NCBI RefSeq assembly: GCF_003130795.1
Contig: NZ_CP029353.1
Coordinates: forward strand, 1,255,501-1,319,500
Source of the DNA: Azospirillum thermophilum
Lineage (GTDB): Bacteria > Pseudomonadota > Alphaproteobacteria > Azospirillales > Azospirillaceae
DNA: 64,000 nt
Direction: 5' to 3'
A program made the position numbers and the translations under genes. The notes below the pieces were generated by a model that ran no database searches, was not told where the DNA came from, and saw only the letters and a program-made list of their open reading frames with translations. Shown one piece after another: positions 35,024 through 44,177 of the stretch. The stretch's first letter is position 1. Each line of letters begins with the position of its first letter.

Positions 35024-36442
35024 ATGCTCCACCGCCGCCGCGCGCCGCTGTTCGCGGGCTTCGCCGTTGCTCTCGTGGCTGTTGCCGGGTCCGCCGGCGC
35101 GCAGACCCCGCCCCAGCCGACGATGCCGGCCGCGCTGCCCGCCACCGGATTGCCTGCCACCGGGCCGAGCGCCAACAGCGCGGCCGATCCGTTCGCCGTC
35201 ACCGGGGTGAAGGTGGACGTGAACGCCGCCAACGCCAACGCCGCCCGCGACCAGGCGATTCGCGAGGCGCAGGTGAAGGCCTGGGCGGAGCTCTACAAGC
35301 GGCTGGTGCCCGGCGGGAGCGCCCCGCGCGTCTCCGACAACGACCTCGCCCGGCTGGTCCAGGGCTTCGAGATCGACGACGAGAAGGTGTCGGCCACCCG
35401 CTATGTCGGCTCGATCACCGTCCGCTTCCGCCCCAATGCGGTGCGCGAGGCCATCGGCGGCTCCGCCAGCGCCCAGTATGTCGAACCGCCGTCGCGTCCC
35501 TTCGTCGTGCTGCCGGTCACCGTCGTCGACGGGACGCCGGTGCTGTGGCAGGACCGCACCGCCTGGCGCGCCGCCTGGGAGGAGCGTCCCGCCAGCTCCA
35601 ACCTCGTGCCGCTCGTCGTGCCGGACGGCGAACTGCCCGACGTGCAGGCCATCAGCGCCGAGGAGGCGCTGGCCGGCAACCAGGAGGCTCTGGCCCGCAT
35701 CGCCCAGCGCTACAGGGCCGGCGGCGTCATCGTCGCCCGGACCGAGATGGGCGGCAACGGCCCGGATCTCGCCCGCGGCATGACGGTGGAGGTCACCCGC
35801 TACATGCCGGACGGCGTGCGCGATACGCAGACCGTCAACGTCAAGGCCGACGGGTCCGACCGGCCCAACGACTTCCTGAGCCGCGCCGTCACCTTCGTCG
35901 GCGCGTCGCTCGACGACTCGTGGCGCCGCGACAACATGGTGGCGACCGGGCCGGAGCAGACCACCCTGGTCCGCGTTCCGCTGGCGCGGCTGGAGGACTG
36001 GGTGGAGACGCGCAAGCGGCTGACCGGCATCGCCGGACTGACCCGGACCGACGTCGTGTCGCTGACCCGGAGCGAGGCGCTGGTCTCGCTGACCCACCGC
36101 GGCGACCCCGAGCGGCTGCGCCAGTCGCTGGCGCGGCGCGACCTCGGCCTGACCCGCAGCACCGCCGGCGGGGTGCCGGGAGCGATGCAGCCGGTCCCCG
36201 GCCAGCCGACCGCCGACTGGCAGCTCACCCTGCTGCCGCGCGGCTCGGGCGAGCAGGCGGGCGCCGTCGCCCCCGCCGGCGGGGCGGGGGCTGCGACCCC
36301 GCTCACCGGCTCGACCCCGTTCGGCGCGCCCGCGTCGATCCCGGCGCCGTCCTCGTCCTCCGGTGCGGCCGCCACCCCCTCCGGACTGGGGGCGCCGCCG
36401 CGCAACCTCGGCACCCTTCCGGTCGGCAGCGTCCGGCAGTGA
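35024..36442 (+). CDS. DUF2066 domain-containing exported protein
   Basis: A 472-residue exported protein. A Sec signal peptide (residues 1-27, FAGFAVALVAVAGSAGAQT) is followed by a Pro/Ala-rich linker and then the DUF2066 domain from about residue 55 (PFAVTGVKVDVNAANANAAR, QAIREAQVKAWAELYKRLV). The middle has a YraN-like alternation of strands (SRPFVVLPVTVVDGTPVLW). The C-terminal 70 residues are Gly/Ala/Pro/Ser-rich and probably disordered. The function of DUF2066 is unknown. In this lineage it precedes the pgsA-like, AI-2E and hdaA genes, as here. It is divergent from purM. Confidence 0.85.
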   Translation: MLHRRRAPLFAGFAVALVAVAGSAGAQTPPQPTMPAALPATGLPATGPSANSAADPFAVTGVKVDVNAANANAARDQAIREAQVKAWAELYKRLVPGGSAPRVSDNDLARLVQGFEIDDEKVSATRYVGSITVRFRPNAVREAIGGSASAQYVEPPSRPFVVLPVTVVDGTPVLWQDRTAWRAAWEERPASSNLVPLVVPDGELPDVQAISAEEALAGNQEALARIAQRYRAGGVIVARTEMGGNGPDLARGMTVEVTRYMPDGVRDTQTVNVKADGSDRPNDFLSRAVTFVGASLDDSWRRDNMVATGPEQTTLVRVPLARLEDWVETRKRLTGIAGLTRTDVVSLTRSEALVSLTHRGDPERLRQSLARRDLGLTRSTAGGVPGAMQPVPGQPTADWQLTLLPRGSGEQAGAVAPAGGAGAATPLTGSTPFGAPASIPAPSSSSGAAATPSGLGAPPRNLGTLPVGSVRQ

Positions 36443-36454
36443 CGTGATCCGTCT

Positions 36455-36488
36455 CTCCGGGAGGCGAGGGGGCGCCCCTCTCCCGGAG
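36455..36488. repeat. Long perfect inverted repeat (REP-like palindrome)
   Basis: The outer arms CTCCGGGAG (36455-36463) and CTCCCGGAG (36480-36488) enclose a second palindrome of the form GAGGGG-GCG-CCCCTC. Together they can fold into one nearly continuous hairpin between the DUF2066 and phosphatidyltransferase genes. T-rich sequence (GGTTTTCCCTTT) lies a few bases downstream, so it may terminate or attenuate. Confidence 0.6.
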
Positions 36489-36559
36489 GGAGGGAGAGGT
36501 TTTCCCTTTCGCCGGTTGTCGCCGGGGAACCTGGTGCAAACGGTGGCGGAGCAGGCGCG

Positions 36560-37120
36560 TTGAGCATTCCCAACATCATCACCTTCTTCCGCATCCTGGC
36601 GGTGCCGGTGGCCATGTACATGATCCTGACCGGCGATGCCGGCTGGGCCTTCTGGCTGTTCGTGGCGGCCGGGGTGTCGGACGGGCTGGACGGCGCGATC
36701 GCCCGCATGTTCCGGGCCCGCACCGTGCTGGGCGGCTATCTCGACCCCATCGCCGACAAGGCGCTGATCGTCGGCGTCTACATGGCGCTGGGCTATGTCG
36801 GGCAGATTCCGCTGTGGCTCGTCATGCTGGTCGTCTTCCGCGACGTGATGATCGTCGGCGGCGTCATGCTGCTCTACACGCTGAAGGAGACGCTGGCGAT
36901 GCAGCCGCTCTACATCAGCAAGATCAACACGGTGGTGCAGATCGCGCTGGCGGCGGCCGTGCTGGCGCCGCCGGGCCTCGGCATGCCGCCGCTGGAGGCG
37001 GCGGGGCAGCCGCTGGTGCCGCTTCTGGTGTACGCCTGCGCCGCGACGACCATCGCGTCGGGCCTCGGCTATGCGTGGCGGGGCGGGCTGCTGTTCAATC
37101 GGCATGGGGGCGTGTCGTGA
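36560..37120 (+). CDS. CDP-alcohol phosphatidyltransferase family protein
   Basis: A 186-residue membrane enzyme of phospholipid head-group synthesis, PgsA-like. The signature D-G-x2-A-R-x8-G-x3-D-x3-D is present as SDGLDGAIARMFRARTVLGG and YLDPIADKALI. About five hydrophobic segments are seen. The N-terminus (MSIPNIITFFRILAVPVAMY) is the usual one; the start is a TTG at 36560. Head-group specificity (glycerophosphate or another alcohol) is not fixed by the sequence. It is coupled to the AI-2E gene by a GTGA overlap. Confidence 0.9.
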   Translation: MSIPNIITFFRILAVPVAMYMILTGDAGWAFWLFVAAGVSDGLDGAIARMFRARTVLGGYLDPIADKALIVGVYMALGYVGQIPLWLVMLVVFRDVMIVGGVMLLYTLKETLAMQPLYISKINTVVQIALAAAVLAPPGLGMPPLEAAGQPLVPLLVYACAATTIASGLGYAWRGGLLFNRHGGVS

Positions 37121-38196
37121 CGGGTCCCGACGGACCGGCGTCGTCGCGGCATATCCGGTTCTGGCTGATCGGGCTGGGGCTGTTCGCCCTGGCCCTGTGG
37201 ATTCTGTCCGGCATGCTGCTGCCCTTCGTGGTCGGGCTGGCCGTCGCCTATCTGCTCGACCCGCTGGTCGACCGTTTCGAGGAGTGGGGCCTTCCGCGCT
37301 GGCTCGCCACCACGCTGGTCCTGCTGTGCTTCGTGATCGTGCTGGTGCTGTTCGGCCTGCTGCTGGTGCCGCTGGTCCAGGCCCAGGTGTCGCACCTGCT
37401 GGAGGTGCTGCCGACCTATGCGGCGATCGTCAAGGAACGGATCCTGCCGGCGGTCGACCGGCTGGTCCACCGCCTGTCGCCGGACGACGTGGAGCGGCTG
37501 CGCAGCGCGGCCGGCGCCTATGCCGGCGACGTCGTCGGCTGGGTGGCCCGCGTTCTGAGCGGCCTGCTGTCGAGCGGGTTGGCGCTGTTCGACGTCTTCT
37601 CCGTCCTGTTCATCACGCCGGTCATCGCCTTCTACCTGATGCGCGACTGGGACCTGATGGTGGAGAAGGTGAACGGCTGGCTGCCGCGCCAGCATGCCGA
37701 GACCATCCGGGAGCAGGCGCGGGAGGTCGATGCGACGCTGTCCGGTTTCGTGCGCGGGCAGGCGACGGTCTGTCTCGTGCTCGGCGGATTCTATGCCCTG
37801 GCCCTGTCGGCGGCGGGGCTGGACTTCGGGCTGGTGATCGGGCTCGTCTCCGGCGTGCTGTCCTTCATCCCCTATGTCGGGACGCTGTTCGGCTTCGTGG
37901 CCAGCACCGGGCTCGCCCTGCTTCAGTTCGACGATCTGTGGCGGGTCGCGCTGGTGGTCGGCATCTTCCTGCTCGGCCAGGCGGTGGAGGGCAACGTCCT
38001 GACGCCCAAGCTGGTGGGCGACCGCGTCGGGCTGCACGCCGTGTGGGTGATCTTCGCGCTGCTGGCCGGCGGCACGCTGTTCGGCTTCGTCGGGGTCCTG
38101 CTGGCGGTGCCGGTGGCGGCGGTCATCGGGGTGCTGGTACGCTTCGCGCTCGGCCGTTATCTCGACAGCCCCTATTATCGCGGGATCGACCCGTGA
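37117..38196 (+). CDS. AI-2E family (PerM/YhhT-like) transporter
   Basis: A 359-residue membrane protein of the AI-2E exporter family with about eight hydrophobic segments. Family features are LLPFVVGLAVAYLLDPLVDR near the N-terminus, TPVIAFYLMRDWDLMVEKV in the middle, and SFIPYVGTLFGFV and EGNVLTPKLVGDRVGLHAVW towards the end. Some members export autoinducer-2 and others are Na+/H+ antiporters; the substrate here is unknown. The GTG start at 37117 overlaps the previous stop. hdaA follows 10 bases after it. Confidence 0.88.
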   Translation: MTGPDGPASSRHIRFWLIGLGLFALALWILSGMLLPFVVGLAVAYLLDPLVDRFEEWGLPRWLATTLVLLCFVIVLVLFGLLLVPLVQAQVSHLLEVLPTYAAIVKERILPAVDRLVHRLSPDDVERLRSAAGAYAGDVVGWVARVLSGLLSSGLALFDVFSVLFITPVIAFYLMRDWDLMVEKVNGWLPRQHAETIREQAREVDATLSGFVRGQATVCLVLGGFYALALSAAGLDFGLVIGLVSGVLSFIPYVGTLFGFVASTGLALLQFDDLWRVALVVGIFLLGQAVEGNVLTPKLVGDRVGLHAVWVIFALLAGGTLFGFVGVLLAVPVAAVIGVLVRFALGRYLDSPYYRGIDP

Positions 38197-38206
38197 GAGT
38201 GTCCCG

Positions 38207-38971
38207 ATGAGCCTGCCGGCGCAGCTTCCCCTCGACCTCGGCCACCGCGCCGCCATGGGCTGCGAGGATTTCCTGGTGGCGCCCAGCAACGCCGATGCGG
38301 TGGCGTGGCTCGACCGCTGGCCGTCCTGGCCGGCGCCGGCGCTGACCGTCTACGGGCCGGCGGGCGGCGGCAAGACGCATCTCGGCCATGTCTGGCGGGC
38401 GCGCAGCCGGGCGGTGATCGTCGACGGGGCGGCTCTCGACCGTGCCGACCTGCCGGCGCTGCTCGCCCGCGCCAACGCGGTGATCGTCGAGTCGGCCGAT
38501 GCCGTCGCCGGCAAGCCGGCGCGGGAGGAGGCGCTGTTCCACCTCTACAACCTCGCCCGCGAGTCGGGCGGCCATCTGCTGCTGCTGTCGCGCAAGCCGC
38601 CGTCGCGCTGGCGGGTCAGGCTGGCCGACCTGCGCTCGCGCCTGAAGGGGGCGCCCGCGGTGGCGGTTGAGGCGCCGGACGACGCCCTGCTCGCCGCCGT
38701 GCTGGTGAAGCTGTTCGCCGACCGCCAGTTGCGGCCGGGGCTGGAGCTGGTGACCTATCTGCTGACCCGCATGGAGCGGTCGCTGGACGCGGCCCGCGTG
38801 GTGGTGGCGGCGCTCGATCGCGCCTCGCTCGCCGCGCACCGGCGGGTGACGGTGCCGCTGGCCCGCGAGGTGCTGGCGGATCTGGAACGGGAAGCGGAGG
38901 AGACGAAGAATGGACCTCGGAATCGCCGGACGCCGCGCCATCGTGTGCGCAGCGAGCAAGGGGCTGGGTAA
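38207..38971 (+). CDS. hdaA: DnaA-regulatory ATPase HdaA
   Basis: A DnaA-like AAA+ protein without a DNA-binding domain IV, which with the loaded beta clamp stimulates DnaA-ATP hydrolysis after initiation. The N-terminal clamp-binding motif is QLPLDLG (residues 6-12). Walker A is YGPAGGGKTHLGHVW. The Walker B region reads NAVIVESADAV, with Glu in place of the usual first Asp. The C-terminal lid ends LLTRMERSLDAARVVVAALD. Its last 62 bases overlap the next gene in another frame, and the end NGPRNRRTPRHRV is unusual, so the true stop may be earlier. Confidence 0.85.
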   Translation: MSLPAQLPLDLGHRAAMGCEDFLVAPSNADAVAWLDRWPSWPAPALTVYGPAGGGKTHLGHVWRARSRAVIVDGAALDRADLPALLARANAVIVESADAVAGKPAREEALFHLYNLARESGGHLLLLSRKPPSRWRVRLADLRSRLKGAPAVAVEAPDDALLAAVLVKLFADRQLRPGLELVTYLLTRMERSLDAARVVVAALDRASLAAHRRVTVPLAREVLADLEREAEETKNGPRNRRTPRHRVRSEQGAG

Positions 38972-39689
38972 GGCCTGCGCCCTGGCGCTCGCCCGCGAAG
39001 GGGTGGAGGTGACCATCACCGCCCGCGGTGCCGACCTGCTGGAGGCGACCGCGGAGGAGATTCGCAAGGCCACCGGCGCGGCGGTGACGACCGTCCCCGG
39101 CGACATCACGACGGAGGAGGGGCGGGCCGCGGTGCTGAAGGCCTGTCCGGAGCCCGACATCCTGGTGAACAACGCCGGCGGGCCGCCGCCCGGCAACTTC
39201 CGCGACTGGGAGCGGGAGGACTGGATCCGCGCGGTCGACGCCAACATGCTGGCGCCGATCTTCCTCATCAAGGCGACGGTCGACGGCATGATCGCCCGGA
39301 AGTTCGGGCGGATCGTCAACATCACCTCGGGCGCGGTGAAGGCGCCGATCCCGATTCTCGGCCTGTCGAACGGTGCGCGCAGCGGGCTGACCGGCTTCAT
39401 CGCCGGTCTGGCGCGCGAGACGGTGCGGCACAACGTCACCATCAACAACCTGCTGCCCGGCCCCTTCGAGACGGACCGGCTGCGCGCCACCATGGAGGGC
39501 GCCGCCAGGGCCGCCGGCCGCACGGTGGACGAGGAGATGGCCGCCCGGCGCAGGACCAATCCGGCCGGCCGCTTCGGCGACCCCGCCGAGTTCGGCGCCA
39601 CCTGCGCCTTCCTTTGCTCCGCCCACGCCGGATTCATGACCGGCCAGAACGTGCTGCTGGACGGCGGGGCGTACCCGGGGACGCTGTAG
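38910..39689 (+). CDS. Atypical short-chain dehydrogenase (active-site Tyr absent)
   Basis: A 259-residue SDR with an intact cofactor part (AIVCAASKGLGKACALALA, LVNNAGGPPPGNF) and Ser in NITSGAVKAPIPILG. At the place of the catalytic YxxxK the sequence is LSNGARSGLTGF, with Ser for Tyr and Arg for Lys. The C-terminal GGAYPGTL is typical of FabG-like SDRs of this subgroup. Relatives with the same substitution are, to my knowledge, conserved, so this is a subfamily trait and not damage. It overlaps hdaA by 62 bases. Confidence 0.8.
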   Translation: MDLGIAGRRAIVCAASKGLGKACALALAREGVEVTITARGADLLEATAEEIRKATGAAVTTVPGDITTEEGRAAVLKACPEPDILVNNAGGPPPGNFRDWEREDWIRAVDANMLAPIFLIKATVDGMIARKFGRIVNITSGAVKAPIPILGLSNGARSGLTGFIAGLARETVRHNVTINNLLPGPFETDRLRATMEGAARAAGRTVDEEMAARRRTNPAGRFGDPAEFGATCAFLCSAHAGFMTGQNVLLDGGAYPGTL

Positions 39690-39707
39690 GCGCGGCGAAC
39701 CCGGCGC

Positions 39708-41284
39708 TCAGGCCCAGAAGACCGGCGTCTCGCGGAATGTCTTCCAGAGCGCCGGCAGGGCCTTGCGCTGTTTCCCGGCCTCCTTGCACAGCCAGGCGGC
39801 GGTCGCCTTGGCGGTGGCGCGGCCGGTGTCGAGCCGCGCAGCAGGCTCTTGGCCACCATCGCATCATGATCGGCGTCGAGCGCCTGCTGCACCGCCTCCA
39901 GCCTCGCGATGAAGGGCAGGGTCGCGGTCTCCGGATAGAGGCCGCGGAAGAACTCCGTCACATAGCGCAGGCTGCGCAGGCGGCGGCGCAGGCGGTTGCG
40001 CTGCTCGGTATCGGCGCGCCCGGACTCCATCGGCTTGGCCGTCTTGCGGACCCGGCCGAGGGCGTGGGACAGCCACGGACCGGCGAGGTCGGCGACCGGC
40101 CGGTCGAGCAGGGCGCGCCGGTCGGGCGGCGCCTCCGAATGCCAGCGCCCGTCCTCCAGCCAGGCGCCGAGCGCCAGGATCAGGCCGGAGCAGCGCGGCG
40201 AGGCAATGGCCTCCACCGCGGCGCCGGTCGGGGCGGCGCGGGCGGCACGCACCGCCTCGGCAAGGTCCGGCAGGCCGTCCGGGGCATCCGGCGAGCGCGA
40301 CAGCGGTCCGGCGGCGTGGGTCAGCAGCACGTCCCAGCCGCGCGCCGGGGCGAGCTGCTTGGCGAAGGCGCGCAGGTCGGCGTGCAGCCGCTCCATCTCC
40401 GGTGACGCCACCAGCGGCCGGAACAGCCGGTGGGCGGTGTTCAGCCGGCGCAGCGCCACGCGGATCTGGTGCAGACCCTCCGTATCGCCGCCGGCCAGCG
40501 TGCAGGCCTCGTTGGCGAGGAGCTGGCGCAGCCCGTGGCGCACGATGTGCCGCCAGGCCTCCGCCACCGTCGTCACGGGGGACAGCGCCAGCGGCTCCGG
40601 CAACACCGGGGTGGGCAGCCTGCCGGTGACGAGGCGCAGCCCCAGCTCCGCCTTGCTCTCCGTCCCGATTCGCACCGGCACCGCCCGCTGCACGAGGAGG
40701 GCGAGGTCGAACAGCCGGCCGACCCGGCCGGACAGCAGTTCCAGCTCCACCTCGCAGATCGGATGGCTGGCGGCGCCGGCGGTGATGGCGCCCTCGTCCA
40801 GCGCCACCTCGATGGCGGTCAGCGGATCGGGGCGGACCAGCAGGGTGGTGCGGCGGAATTCGGTGGTCACCAGCGGGACGATGGCGTCGCGGGCGTCGGC
40901 CGGGACCAGCGCGCCCAACCCCTCCGCCGCCAGCAGCGAGAGGTCCGGCCGTTCCGCCGGGATGCTCCAGTCCCACTCGCGCCGGATCGCCACCGCGGCG
41001 CTGTCGCCGGGGGCGGCGCTGTTGACGGTCTTCAGCGTCTGGGTGAAGCGCTCGCCCTCCTGACGGATGCGCAGCGCGATGCCCGCGGTGAACAGCTTCA
41101 GGTCGGGGGTGTCGTAATAGACGGTGCGCAGCCGGCGCTCCGCCGGCGGGCCGTCGGCCCGGTCGAGCAGGGCCGGAAGCGTCGCCAGCCGGGCGAGGTC
41201 GCCGGGCGCCACGTGCAGCTTCAGCTCCACCTCGCGGGTGGCGGTGGGCGCTGCAGGCGGGGAAGCGGGCGGTGGTTGCGTCAC
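39708..41284 (-). CDS. CYTH-CHAD domain protein (inorganic triphosphatase type; 1-base frameshift in window)
   Basis: A two-domain protein of about 525 residues. The N-terminal CYTH tunnel domain has the ExExK signature in TREVELKLHVAPGDL, then YYDTPDLKLFTAGIALRIR, EVALDEG and EVELELLSG, as in YgiF-type triphosphatases. The C-terminal CHAD domain is His/Arg-rich (GLHQIRVALRRLNTAHRLF, RLRRRLRSLRYVTEFF, DADHDAMVAKSLL). CHAD domains bind polyphosphate. One missing base near 39831-39833 (GAGCC) shifts the last 40 residues; repaired, it ends WKTFRETPVFWA at 39708. The GTG start at 41284 is probable. It sits beside sixA, ppk1 and ppx. Confidence 0.85.
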
Positions 41285-41342
41285 CAGTCTTTGTCCCTTC
41301 CGGTCCGGTCGGGAAGTGATTACCGCAAAGCCCCGCCGCTCG

Positions 41343-41861
41343 TTAAGAAAGTTTTCGCGGCTGCACAAAGTCGACCAGCCGCCCGGCGCCGAGGTCGAGG
41401 TCGCGCCAGTGCAGGGTCTGGAACAGGATCACCGCACAGGCGCCCGTCGGGAACTTGTCCGCGACAGCATGGCGCAGGGCGGCTTCGCCCTCGCCGACCA
41501 GCTCCTGCGTCAGCTCGTACAGGTCGGGATTGTGGGCGATCACCATCAGCCCGGTCACCGAGTCCGGCACGTCGCGCACGCGCTCCAGCAGCGTGTGGGC
41601 GCCGCACAGGTAGAGGCCGCGCTCATGCTCGACCGGCGGGGTCGGGGCGCCCATGGCCGACAGCACGCGCCGTCCCGTCTCGACCGCCCGGACGGCGGTG
41701 GAGCACAGGACGAGGTCGATATGGGCGTGGTGCTTCCGCAGATAGCTGCCGACGAGGGGAGCGGCCTTCTCACCCCGCGGGGCAAGCGGCCGGTCATGGT
41801 CGCCGGAACCCGGCGAGTCCCAGGAGGATTTCGCATGGCGCAGCAGGAAAAGCGTCTTCAT
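41343..41861 (-). CDS. sixA: SixA-type phosphohistidine phosphatase
   Basis: A 172-residue histidine phosphatase superfamily enzyme. The RHG-type motif is MKTLFLLRHAKSSWDSPGS, with catalytic His9 and Arg8. LVLCSTAVRAVETGRRVL and GLMVIAHNPDLYELTQEL supply the second His. E. coli SixA dephosphorylates phosphohistidine of HPt or PTS proteins. It is divergent from ppk1, sharing the 151-base region 41862-42012, and lies upstream of the CYTH-CHAD gene. Confidence 0.87.
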   Translation of the reverse strand: MKTLFLLRHAKSSWDSPGSGDHDRPLAPRGEKAAPLVGSYLRKHHAHIDLVLCSTAVRAVETGRRVLSAMGAPTPPVEHERGLYLCGAHTLLERVRDVPDSVTGLMVIAHNPDLYELTQELVGEGEAALRHAVADKFPTGACAVILFQTLHWRDLDLGAGRLVDFVQPRKLS

Positions 41862-42012
41862 CTCGGCCGGGAGTGGAGAAAAGGGGGAGGGGAACGCCCA
41901 TCTGGTCGGAGGGCATCCGCTGATGGTGTCCTGAAACCGTAACGCAGTTGGGCTAGGGTTGTCGCCCCAACTTTGTCTATGATCATACGTCTGCCACCAG
42001 CCGAGGCTTGCC

Positions 42013-44159
42013 GTGACCCAGCTCCAGGAATTCGAATCTCCGTGTGTCGAAGCCGGTTCCCCGACCGCTTCATCAACCGCGAGCTTTCGTGGCTGGCGTT
42101 CAACCAGCGTGTCCTGGAGGAGGCCTCCAACCCCAACCACCCGCTGCTGGAGCGGCTGCGCTTCCTGTCGATCTCGGCCAGCAACCTGGATGAGTTCTAC
42201 ATGGTGCGAGTCGCCGGCCTGAAAGGGCAGGTGGCCGCCGGGGTGAAGAACCCCAGTCCGGAGAACCTGACGCCGGCGCAGCAGCTCGCCGCGGTCAAGC
42301 AGCGCATCATCGAGCTGATGGCGAGCCAGCAGGCGATGTGGCGCACGCTGAAGACCGACCTGCGCGAGGCCGGGATCACCGTGATCGACCCGGACGGGCT
42401 GACCGACGGCGAGCGCGTCTGGCTGGAGGGCAAGTTCCTCGACGACATCTTCCCGATCCTGACGCCCATCGCGGTCGATCCGGCGCACCCCTTCCCGTTC
42501 CTGCCGAACCTCGGCTTCTCGCTGGCGCTGCAGCTCTTCGATCCGGTGAAGGGGACGCATCTCGACGCTCTGGTGCCGCTGCCGGCCCAGCTCGACCGCT
42601 TCATCCGGCTGCCGGGGTCGGACATCCGCTTCATCCAGCTCGAGAAGACGGTGATGATGTTCATCGACCGTCTCTTCCCGCCGTTCCAGGTGAAGGCCAA
42701 CGGCGTCTTCCGCGTGCTGCGCGACAGCGAGATCGAGATCGAGGAGGAGGCGGAGGATCTGGTCCGCACCTTCGAAAGCGCGCTGAAGCGCCGCCGCCGC
42801 GGCAGCGTCATCCGGCTCGCCACCGACAGCGGCATGGCGGCCGACCTGCGCGAGTTCCTGCGCTACGAGCTGAACGTGGCGAGTGACGACGTCTTCGTGC
42901 TGGACGGGCTGATCGGCCTGACCGACACCAAGCAGCTCATCGTCGACGAGCGGCCGGATCTCGTCTTCCGGCCGTTCAACGCCCGCTTCCCGGAGCGCAT
43001 CCGCGACTTCGGCGGCGACTGCTTCGCGGCGATCCGCCACAAGGACATCGTGGTCCACCACCCGTACGAGAGCTTCGACGTGGTGGTGCAGTTCATCCGG
43101 CAGGCGGCGCGCGACCCGCAGGTGGTGGCGATCAAGCAGACGCTCTACCGCACCAGCAAGGACAGCCCCATCGTCGCGGCCCTGATCGAGGCGGCGGAGG
43201 CCGGCAAGTCGGTCACCGCCCTGGTCGAGCTGAAGGCCCGGTTCGACGAGGAGGCCAACATCCGCTGGGCGCGCGACCTGGAGCGTGCCGGCGCCCAGGT
43301 GGTCTACGGTTTCGTCGACCTCAAGACCCACGCCAAGGTGTCGCTGGTGGTGCGGCGCGAGAAGAAGGCGCTGCGCAGCTACGTGCATTTCGGCACGGGC
43401 AACTACCACCCGATCACCGCGAAGGTCTACACCGACCTGTCCTTCTTCACCTGCGACCCGGCGCTCTGCCACGACGCGGCGGTGATGTTCAACTACATGA
43501 CCGGCTATGCGACGCCCAAGGTGCTGGAGAAGATCGCCATCGCGCCGATCACGCTGCGCGCCAAGCTCGTCGAGCTGATCAACGCCGAGATCGCCCATGC
43601 CGAGGCCGGCCGGCCGGCCCAGATCTGGGTGAAGCTGAACTCGCTGGTCGATCCGGACATCATCGACAAGCTCTACAAGGCCTCGCAGGCCGGCGTGCAG
43701 ATCGACATGGTGATCCGCGGCATCTGCTGCCTGCGCCCCGGCGTGCCCGGCCTGTCGGAGAACATCCGCGTGCGCAGCATCGTCGGCCGCTTCCTGGAGC
43801 ATGGCCGGGTCATCTGCTTCGGCAACGGCCATGGCCTGCCCAGCCCGCAGGCGAAGATCTTCATCTCCTCGGCCGACTGGATGCCGCGCAACCTCGACCG
43901 CCGCATCGAGACGCTGGTGCCGATCGAGAACCCGACGGTGCACGAACAGGTCCTCGACCAGATCATGGTCGCCCAGTTCAAGGACGAGGCGAACACCTGG
44001 AAGCTCGGGCCGGACGGCGTCTACCATCGCATCAAGGCTGGTCCGGACGCCTTCTCCGCGCATAATTACTTCATGACGAACCCCAGCCTGTCCGGTCGGG
44101 GCAGCGCTGTAGGCAGCAAACGCACCCCGCCGCGGTTGATGCTGCGTACGGTTTCCTGA
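42013..44159 (+). CDS. ppk1: Polyphosphate kinase 1 (1-base frameshift near start in window)
   Basis: Makes polyphosphate from ATP. It has about 716 residues. The autophosphorylation region is [13 protein letters not shown] with [15 protein letters not shown], and the second His region is [16 protein letters not shown]. The N-terminal [20 protein letters not shown] and [20 protein letters not shown] are standard. The start is a GTG at 42013 ([16 protein letters not shown]). The frame then changes at the C run 42059-42062, where one C is missing, to DRFINRELS. An alternative in-frame ATG at 41973 gives an unrelated N-terminus and is rejected. It is followed 18 bases later by ppx. Confidence 0.95.
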
Positions 44160-44177
44160 GGCGGGAGCGGCAAGGCC

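Noticed and set aside
36455..36500. CRISPR-like repeat
   Set aside because: A single palindrome without spaced copies in the window.
38123..41368. Single giant minus-strand protein covering CYTH-CHAD and beyond
   Set aside because: Only the first 480 residues are homologous; the rest is antisense to the SDR and hdaA genes and arises from the frameshift near 39832.
41862..42012. PhoB box in front of ppk1
   Set aside because: No paired CTGTCAT-like heptamers with 4-base spacing were found.
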